DNA of 54,715 nucleotides, taken from the NCBI GenBank assembly GCA_902786015.1, contig CADAAU010000020.1, positions 1 to 54,715 of the forward strand, written 5' to 3'. Under the pieces are notes generated by a model. That model had not been told where the DNA came from and searched no databases. It saw only the letters and a program-made list of their open reading frames with translations. Positions 51,301-54,715 of this stretch are shown here, piece after piece. Source of the stretch: an uncultured Coriobacteriaceae bacterium. Its GTDB lineage: Bacteria > Actinomycetota > Coriobacteriia > Coriobacteriales > Atopobiaceae. The position numbers and the translations under genes were made by a program. Positions within the stretch are counted from its first letter, which is position 1. Every line of letters starts with the position of its first letter.

Positions 51301-53701
51301 CGAAGATTCGTCGAAGCCGGCGAAGACGTACACGGAGCTCATGGCGATAGATGGTCGCGAGAACGCTGGCACTTGGGTGTGGGAGGTTGAGCCAGCGTAC
51401 AAGTACGTCGTCAATTTCCAGACCAACGGCGCGTACTACGATACGGACAACAACGCCGTTCCAGGGTCGGTGACGAAGGCTGCAAACGAGTCTATTACAT
51501 TGCCCACGCCCAAGTGGGATAACGATAGCAAGACCTTTGCTGGCTGGTATACCACAAAGGATTTCTCGGGTACGCAATTCAAAGGTGGGAGCACGTACAC
51601 TAAGGATGAACTGTTTGGTACGAGTACAAGCGCCTATACCACCCTCTACGCCAAGTGGGATAGCAACTCGGCGACCACGGGTACGGTTGAGATATACCAC
51701 CAGAAGACGGACCTGAGCGACAGCTACGACTTGGTGAGCTCGAACCCGATCGAGTTTGACAGCACGGGCGTCGTGAGCGTGCCTGCCGCGCCGGACGGGT
51801 TTGTCTACAACCCCAGCAAGTTCGCGTACACCGGCGGCGGCACGCCCACCTACGATGCGACCGCCTCAACGTACACCGTTACCCCGACCGATGGGGCGAC
51901 CCTGCGCTTCTACTACAACCGCCAAGCATACACGGTCGCCTTCGATGCCAACTACGGCGCCGATGCCACAGGAACCTCGGGCACGATGAATCCCATGCCC
52001 GTGGCAGTCGGCGCGGCAAAGAGACTGCCGGCGAACGCCTTTGCGTGGGAAGGCCACACCTTCCTTGGTTGGAACACCGCGGCGGATGGGTCGGGCACGC
52101 CTTATACCGACCAAGCGCAGATCAAGAACCTTACGACAAACAGTGAGTCCGTAACGCTCCATGCTCAGTGGGTTGCAGGCAGCAGCTCATCCTCCTCGAC
52201 TGGCATCTACAGCTTCAAACTCAAGCCCGGCCAGACGGTGCACTTTGCGAACGTTCCCGCAGGCACCCGATACAACGTGGTGGAGAGCACGGAGCTGCCC
52301 AACGGCTGGACGCAAACGGCAACGGACAACGTCACGGGCACTGTGCCGGCAAACAACGTTGCCGAGGCGAGCGTAACCAACAGGTATGACGCTGCGGGCG
52401 TGGTTTCTCTGGAGGCGTCCAAGACGATGCGCTCCGGTTTGCTTGATGCGGGGCAGTTTAGCTTCCAGCTCAAGAAGGGTGACGACGTGCTCCAAACGGT
52501 GACGAACCTCGAACCTGCGGAGGGCACGGCTACGGGTCAGATTATGTTCGATCCGCTCGAGTACCAGCTGAGCGACCTCTTTGAGGGCGGCACCTACACG
52601 GGCAAGAAGACCTACACCTACACGATTGCCGAGGTCGTGCCTGCAGGCGCCGAGGAGCAGACGATTGACAGCAACACGGTCTACACGTCGGGCGGGGTTA
52701 TCTACGGTGCCGACGGCGTGCGCACGCACACGGTAACGGTGGAGGTCGAGGATGCCGGCACGGGCAGGCTCAACGTTACGTCGTCCACTGCCAGCACGCC
52801 AATCGCCTTTGTCAACGACTACGAGCCCGGCTCGCTCGAGGTGACCAAGACCACGACGGGAACGACCGAGGCCAGCTCTGGGAAGACGTTCACGTTCTCG
52901 GTGAAGCTCACGGACGCGCAGGGCAACCCGGTCAACGGGCATACCTACAACCTCGTGCGGATTGCCGACGATGGTACGGAGACTCCCGATCCGAACGGAG
53001 CGCAGTTCGTCAACGGCACGGCCGCGATTACGGGGGTTCACAGCGGCGAGTCCTTCCGCATCGAAGGCATTGCCAAGGACGCTACCTACGAGGTGTCGGA
53101 GTTTGGCGTTCCCGCCGGGTTCACCCAGACCGCGGCGTCGGGTGAGACGGGTACCATCGGGGCGGGCACGAAATCGCAGGCAAGCTTCACCAACGCATAC
53201 GAGGCCGCGGGCAACGTGGAGCTCAAGGCGAACAAGACGCTTACGGATGGCAACATTGCCGACTACGCCTTTACCTTCCAGCTCTACGACGAGACCAACA
53301 CGCTGCTGCAAACCAAGCAGAATGACGCTACGGGCGTGGTGACCTTCGACAAGCTGGGCTTCTCAGCTGCAGATGCCGGAACTCGTAGCAACCCCAGGAA
53401 GTACACCTACAAGATTGCCGAGGTCAACGACGCGCAGAAGAACGTGGCGTACGACACGCACTCCGGTTGGCTCGACGTAAGTGTGTGGGACGAGGGCACG
53501 GGCGAGCTTACGGTGCAGGCGGTGTACGATCACGAGGTCGGCGACTCCAGCACAACGCCCGAGACGTTTAAAAACAAGCTCCTGCACCTCGTGGAGCTGC
53601 CGGCCACGGGCGGCAACGGCCTCGCAATCCCGATTGCGGTGGCGGTGATCGTGGCCACGGGCGAAGGCGCGCGCCGCATGCATCGTCGACGTCGCGAATA
53701 G
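42308..53701 (+). CDS. Giant (3797 aa) LPATG-anchored multidomain adhesin
   Basis: The signal peptide ends near QALAEA (about 35). Domains in order: InlB-like/Listeria-Bacteroides repeat (about 88-235); Pro/Gln/Thr-rich linker with 48-aa repeats (237-338); a large adhesive region (about 370-1600); two typical Cna-B domains (KIWDDANNNDGKRPDQVKVH at about 1640 and KTWEDNGDAAGARPSTIRVH at about 1757); and then alternating Cna-B-like and FctA/Spy0128-like stalk domains. One Cna-B-like domain (about 2546 onward) is interrupted by about 690 residues containing a BspA/DUF285 repeat module and two InlB-type repeats. The stalk resumes at about 3299. LPATG lies at 3764-3768, then a hydrophobic stretch and a basic RRMHRRRRE tail. 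The ATG after GAGGAAA is chosen over an in-frame TTG. Probable tip adhesin or independent surface fibre of the pilus operon. Confidence 0.93.
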   Translation: MDFWKLSKARRAVLASILSLLLALSSVSPQALAEAMNELSAKQTLAADVTSESQPKETSGQTGDSAGAADPADKSVDHAEPVVESVPERWAIELDANGGALIEGTDEHVTSVESQEDADPVRLPNAFVREGFEFAGWSTNVDPEAWHKAREEALAADPNAPEPEDKPLFVPAEASLYNLSYAYVTLEDGTVRQVSDVAAAHGTDGEGREVKTCVLRDRVRDGKLVLYAQWKKVEQRTEQPTQEATPSNDVVQGDQPAPANVGDSTSASKEAPAQTSEHPTNTPAPAQPTQEATPSNDITQDDQPAPTNAGGNMGAPKEAPAQTSERSSTTATPAQPTQSVSVQPSEDTGGIDPNVELPKSAEPVAASPTGIDAILANPEATLDSSAGDPNATVALDKAEQNTHARNLLANPLQVRSTASAAKLGFGTLLLSPQSVGNVTDVRARPGQEQKKDGTTVEYFSLVWNTHDTEGKDDGSASNLYLEPADDNALNMQAHLQFSFSGEMDYPAGSIQMTVPAQVALNRGGDLIGSMTFGVPEQPDTSQAFAYRLVTPTDSSDPYYVITNTRTLQSGSTGVIQFSIHGIVPHEIKSTELPSDMVVPNLQAELTLTTARGNDIVVGTDPLTAQVHTHEEIDNAYKNGGRVVAASDAEDAIKAALNGLPGSADDYVLVRWNTYANVKGNQAFQLNMTDTIGKIEGNGEEVSNEGSVVLGTSSVAADSFSSSYTKTVLENGSYLESGESRYENVWTAYPKSLFEDGVNYKIANDVSWTVTPTDAPNTATHKEASAAVYYHNPSPVAFVAAPGHYIIEKETLEPHRYSTSTNTALTDLKGLGSGANAIPAKDTTIGFTVTAYGEIMERTLAEGASFENVTDPATDPNLHQRYVTMEATDDAIYLNGNYGSELTSADYYISRVHLNDPGVYTYGHRGGDVNNEWDYIRNYEATPPNVALWGLSESEGGTAQEWTQLATVTYDEHNAHHVTTTLDRVHINGLNVSLDKELGITRVKMVTSSKDYDAIRLQYNPYVTLCADGPRVRALVDQLFAETDSPTATMRNDVTLVAYNGDGVGGTYGSGEANAPTVNPADASLVAGTGDGIFAIRGNPNQSVGFSNTIAMDTSRYGRPMYHHASLAYLRGSVPRIGVTSTKETKEYNEGTDFNASTKQVTLHYTATVHEQSNVLSKEIYEEYVENGGIAPETSGTWYDLLPPGVHPDLSTIRLRDEDSVLDAYTIEDYQGTGRTMLVVQAGLVPQLKYNDVVEGASAGDGYWSQGIYDELELSFDAVYNYGNFEATLDEHGHEVDKLVNLIAFESGNEELGNQEGMMGEYDDATGGAGDTKVYRNKETSVAVEDTPDLTEGHAAEVMSNLDGSLGAGEKKPTFVYARDETSIHIERYSLSEIRKTVASDAEGIYRTGTSNPSLWPSHNNQVNVYEGHGYSYRIEVGRATGETSNIVLYDALEYYQLNESNSDWKIKDHRWKGTLVSVDTSHLEAAGVSPVVYYSTTVGGFDSNPASTGDGGYVNSANFQNTNLQDTSLWKPASSYPAESLPNVTAVAIDCSKAADGSDFILPAESSLVAVIHMKAPTEVIEDGKSNLFKTVNPGGSEDEPNDNSHAFNNVYIMNDVKGGSSAGTETQFYHPDYVKVGIVPFKLRVSKIWDDANNNDGKRPDQVKVHLHANGQAAKDENGDDVAAVILNEGNEWTHTFEDIPYADEHNKPIHYTVTEDDITEEVGDGTTVRLYAPSYLHTDDAHVQIVNKRTPETVDVRGTKTWEDNGDAAGARPSTIRVHLYADGSHKSDKYVGEATDGTWSYSFNDLPAYKDGKKIVYTVEEDPIAFYARDYEASTDGSSSFVAADGTVQGSTNITNTYSTTGLLGISKTAEGVISEAGRNATFTFKVELFDAQKDDNGHAIPLADAYPYYVIDASTGTKVEGSDGTVSTGGTVSCKAGQRAIIAGIPVGSTYRVTEQPTAGFYQSGSANATGTIVAGVNPNHAEDARFTNTYRTSGSFQLKATKELQNQKLALYGFRFQAYQVFNAGKSDEYEQVVRSVSNAAGGEMDASGVSTGEVTFARVNVSGEDLGDDGRLELLYRIREVNVGRQGYTYADNVEQVRVTLTDAGDGTITATQEPMAASGTSHIRSLDGTTTTDSAFVSNGNATFRNTYSASGTFDLTALKVLKGRALTDGEFTLRLTALTADAPAATTATATNDANGVVTFHDIPLTGAHGGKCFIYKITEDAGSDSGVVYSGEAVYYRVDVTDNGDGTMSSTQTVVAPKAGASNAAIEAGDLDAFEPSGASPTITNTLKPGSLKIKKLLDGAAAGHEDQEFTFKVRLTGSGLASSYTYTVDGAGTPIESEVQDGVFEVKLKLGQEAEIANIPAGTTYAVFEDTVAGWQLLSQSGTSGTIAPNAASLTTITNQYVPGEAKVQLFATKTLDGASASKAFEFVLAGNAGAPMPTGATEGTVTASNDTTTGLVDFGSIAYDTPGTYTYTITEKLGYADGAVDNTIEYDATEWTATVTVTNTGTDAAPVFSTAVSYSNGVDEPSATPPTFANTTKLGELTVEKVGQNITPKNKDAEFDFTVELQNDGQPVDKASFYITDADGNIVEQNAGTQSNGGVNSAMGMTTLLSGVRDAFVGLFKPTIAYADDGGPSSGVFGKDGSCTWEWDGAGTFTIKATDSSTPAVWEVGMPPIESYKSDMVRFVVDASDGPIKVRGSVKFGGSSTESSGMFSGYPALTTVNLSGFDVSEYQSDLNSADTADRTLMRMFYNCGELTTVVLPEFTGYAVATNHMFDSCVKLESVSIPHMNMKNGTSSSDDFHMFFNCKKLTNIDLSGVDIKLDCDMRSMFQGCSMLTSVNMGLKGSERITSMDFMFRDCSNLSTINFNGINAPKLKTMSHAFHGCTSLTALDLTDMSAKNIYKINGAFQDCENLQTLDISTLGFNFNKPTGEFNTLSDARNMLNGAEKLSRIVLGADFRSLVGFPNGYGINNLPSIPQTGGYKNRWIMVEDSSKPAKTYTELMAIDGRENAGTWVWEVEPAYKYVVNFQTNGAYYDTDNNAVPGSVTKAANESITLPTPKWDNDSKTFAGWYTTKDFSGTQFKGGSTYTKDELFGTSTSAYTTLYAKWDSNSATTGTVEIYHQKTDLSDSYDLVSSNPIEFDSTGVVSVPAAPDGFVYNPSKFAYTGGGTPTYDATASTYTVTPTDGATLRFYYNRQAYTVAFDANYGADATGTSGTMNPMPVAVGAAKRLPANAFAWEGHTFLGWNTAADGSGTPYTDQAQIKNLTTNSESVTLHAQWVAGSSSSSSTGIYSFKLKPGQTVHFANVPAGTRYNVVESTELPNGWTQTATDNVTGTVPANNVAEASVTNRYDAAGVVSLEASKTMRSGLLDAGQFSFQLKKGDDVLQTVTNLEPAEGTATGQIMFDPLEYQLSDLFEGGTYTGKKTYTYTIAEVVPAGAEEQTIDSNTVYTSGGVIYGADGVRTHTVTVEVEDAGTGRLNVTSSTASTPIAFVNDYEPGSLEVTKTTTGTTEASSGKTFTFSVKLTDAQGNPVNGHTYNLVRIADDGTETPDPNGAQFVNGTAAITGVHSGESFRIEGIAKDATYEVSEFGVPAGFTQTAASGETGTIGAGTKSQASFTNAYEAAGNVELKANKTLTDGNIADYAFTFQLYDETNTLLQTKQNDATGVVTFDKLGFSAADAGTRSNPRKYTYKIAEVNDAQKNVAYDTHSGWLDVSVWDEGTGELTVQAVYDHEVGDSSTTPETFKNKLLHLVELPATGGNGLAIPIAVAVIVATGEGARRMHRRRRE
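43022..43323 (+). repeat. 144-bp tandem repeats inside the adhesin gene
   Basis: Two 144-bp (48-aa) units begin at 43022 and 43166, and a third starts at 43310 but breaks off. Each opens QPTQEATPSND and ends KEAPAQTSE plus a variable TPA-rich piece. The unit keeps the reading frame, so copy number could vary without loss of the protein. Confidence 0.85.
50137..52190 (+). other. Nested module inside a Cna-B-like domain of the adhesin
   Basis: The Cna-B-like domain starting at 49945 (LGELTVEKVGQNITPKNKDA) is left after its first strands, and its second half reappears at 52203 (GIYSFKLKPGQTVHFANVPA). The insert opens with MTTLLSGVRDAFVGLFKPTIAYADDGG, split here only by reading as a hydrophobic stretch ending in an AYA-D signal-peptide-like site (residues about 2617-2640). 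It then has DUF285 repeats (MFYNCGELTTV, MFDSCVKLESV, MFQGCSMLTSV, about 2692-2958) and InlB-type repeats (TFAGWYTTKDFSGTQFKGG; TFLGWNTAADGSGTPY). DNA from about 50320 to 51240 is visibly AT-richer than both flanks. Confidence 0.75.
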
Positions 53702-53711
53702 CGCTGTTGCG

Positions 53712-53747
53712 GACCAATCAAAAGGGTGCCTGCCCTTTTGATTGGTC
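53712..53747 (+). terminator. Hairpin after the giant adhesin gene
   Basis: GACCAATCAAAAGGG and CCCTTTTGATTGGTC form a perfect 15-bp stem with a 6-nt loop, 10 bp beyond the stop codon. No T-run follows. Confidence 0.65.
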
Positions 53748-53904
53748 GCGCAAGCCCAAGAGCGGAAAAAAAGCACCTGCTTTCCTGCTTTCCGAGCTGC
53801 CAAATAGACAAACACTTGTGCGGAAACTGTTGTACAAGAACTAATGTTCTGTTATACTGCCTTGCACGGGGCCATTCGCGATCGTGACGAACAGGTGATG
53901 GCAG

Positions 53905-54715
53905 ATGAGCACAATGCAAGTTGACAGGCGCAGGGAGCACGAAGAGGACCTTTCCCGCCTCGCAAGGCTGCGCGTAATAGACGACGACTTCATGAGGTGC
54001 GTGTTCAGGGACCAGCGCGAGCTCACGGAGGACGTCCTTCGCGTGATTTGTGGCTTGGAAGGCCTGCACGTGGTCCAGCAGGAGACGCAGCGAGACCTAA
54101 AGAGGCTCGCGGGTGCGCGCTCGGTGGAGCTGGACGTGTGGGCAGTGGGAGACGATGGGACGGAGTACGACATGGAGGTGCAGCGGGGCGACGACCCCTA
54201 TCCCAGGCGGCTGCGCTATCACTCCGCATGCATGGACGTGGAGACGCTCGACGCGGGGCAGGACTTCTCCGATTTGCCCGAGCAGTGGGTGGTGTTCATT
54301 ATGGAGGAAGACCCATTTGGCCAAGGCGAGGGGACTTACCTGTTCCGTCGTACCTGCGATAACATACTGCTGGAGGACGGAACTCATTACCTATACGTGA
54401 ACGGTGCCTATCGGGGCAACGATGAGCTTGGCGCCCTGATGTCCGATTTTTGCCAGAGCGATCCCAACGCAATAGGCAATAAGATGCTGGCAGATAGGGT
54501 AAGATACTGGAAAGAGAACCCAGAGGGGGTGCGCAAGATGTGCGAGATTTTGGAGGAAATGCGCGACGAGGCAATGCGGAAGGGCATGGAGAAGGGCTCC
54601 GAACAGACCCTGCTCAACAACGTGCGCAGCCTCATGGAAGGCGTTGGGTGGACGGCGCAGCAGGCGCTCGACACGCTCAGGGTCCCCGAGTCCGACCGGG
54701 CGAAGTACCTGGCAA
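53905..54715 (+). CDS. PD-(D/E)XK nuclease family transposase-like protein (Rpn-like), cut by window end
   Basis: 270 residues visible, open at the right edge. SVELDVWAVGDDGTEYDMEV followed by QRGDDPYPRRLRYHSACMD is the PD-(D/E)XK nuclease signature of Rpn/putative-transposase families (Asp, then Glu-x-Gln). DFSDLPEQWVVFIMEEDPFG and a highly charged C-terminal helix (EEMRDEAMRKGMEKGSEQ) are also typical. AGGTGA precedes the ATG. These proteins promote RecA-independent recombination or are remnants of element-borne nucleases. It lies 203 bp beyond the adhesin gene and begins a separate unit. Confidence 0.88.
   Translation, partial: MSTMQVDRRREHEEDLSRLARLRVIDDDFMRCVFRDQRELTEDVLRVICGLEGLHVVQQETQRDLKRLAGARSVELDVWAVGDDGTEYDMEVQRGDDPYPRRLRYHSACMDVETLDAGQDFSDLPEQWVVFIMEEDPFGQGEGTYLFRRTCDNILLEDGTHYLYVNGAYRGNDELGALMSDFCQSDPNAIGNKMLADRVRYWKENPEGVRKMCEILEEMRDEAMRKGMEKGSEQTLLNNVRSLMEGVGWTAQQALDTLRVPESDRAKYLA

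Noticed and set aside
38836..53904. Sortase gene expected with the pilin operon
   Set aside because: I looked on both strands around the pilin and adhesin genes and found no frame with a sortase TLxTC motif; it must be encoded outside the window.

Overview
The window is GC-rich chromosomal DNA from a Gram-positive, anaerobic-lifestyle bacterium. It has a class III (oxygen-sensitive) ribonucleotide reductase, sortase-type pilins and a giant LPxTG adhesin, a YfhO/CsbB-type polymer glycosylation pair, and c-di-GMP signalling. Gene content and codon use fit the class Coriobacteriia (Olsenella/Atopobium/Collinsella-like). That placement is inference from gene families, not a database match.

Left edge (1-3445): a leftward operon deoC - manA - RmlD-like reductase, with a divergent GntR/UTRA regulator whose upstream region holds a 7+7 bp inverted repeat. 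Accessory region (about 3446-9837): this ends at tRNA-Glu(UUC), and a 20-bp copy of the tRNA 3' end lies about 160 bp away, as expected of an attachment-site scar. It carries a TnpB homologue that has lost all three RuvC catalytic positions, followed by a multi-hairpin candidate guide RNA. It also carries a small zinc-ribbon gene with a broken second copy, an ArdC-like antirestriction protein, three genes without recognised function, and a 54-bp direct repeat.

Middle (9838-30142): tRNA-Glu; a possible 360-nt RNA or two-micropeptide transcript; a small alarmone synthetase next to a two-component system; a DUF2442-HTH protein; NADP isocitrate dehydrogenase with a cluster of GTGTACAC palindromes upstream; a GGDEF/EAL protein; an HTH protein plus membrane Ser/Thr kinase; a short MetH without its reactivation domain; glucose-6-phosphate isomerase; a MacAB-like ABC export operon; and a second c-di-GMP protein (GGDEF-GGDEF-EAL). 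Four intergenic loci hold copies of one dispersed palindrome.

Right part (30143-54715): YfhO and a CsbB-like glycosyltransferase; a zinc-ribbon membrane protein; then the class III ribonucleotide reductase. In this reductase the glycyl-radical domain is a separate 65-aa gene with its own near-consensus promoter overlapped by NrdR-type boxes, and the activase gene overlaps it. A surface-structure operon follows: an accessory pilin-like protein with an atypical LATTA sorting motif, a major LPLTG pilin, an intergenic terminator hairpin, and a 3797-aa LPATG adhesin. One Cna-B-like domain of the adhesin is interrupted by an AT-rich BspA/DUF285-type module. The window closes in a PD-(D/E)XK (Rpn-like) nuclease cut by the edge.

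The best candidates for undescribed biology are the nuclease-dead TnpB locus, the split glycyl-radical reductase, and the nested-domain giant adhesin. No sortase gene is visible, so the pilus operon must rely on one encoded elsewhere.
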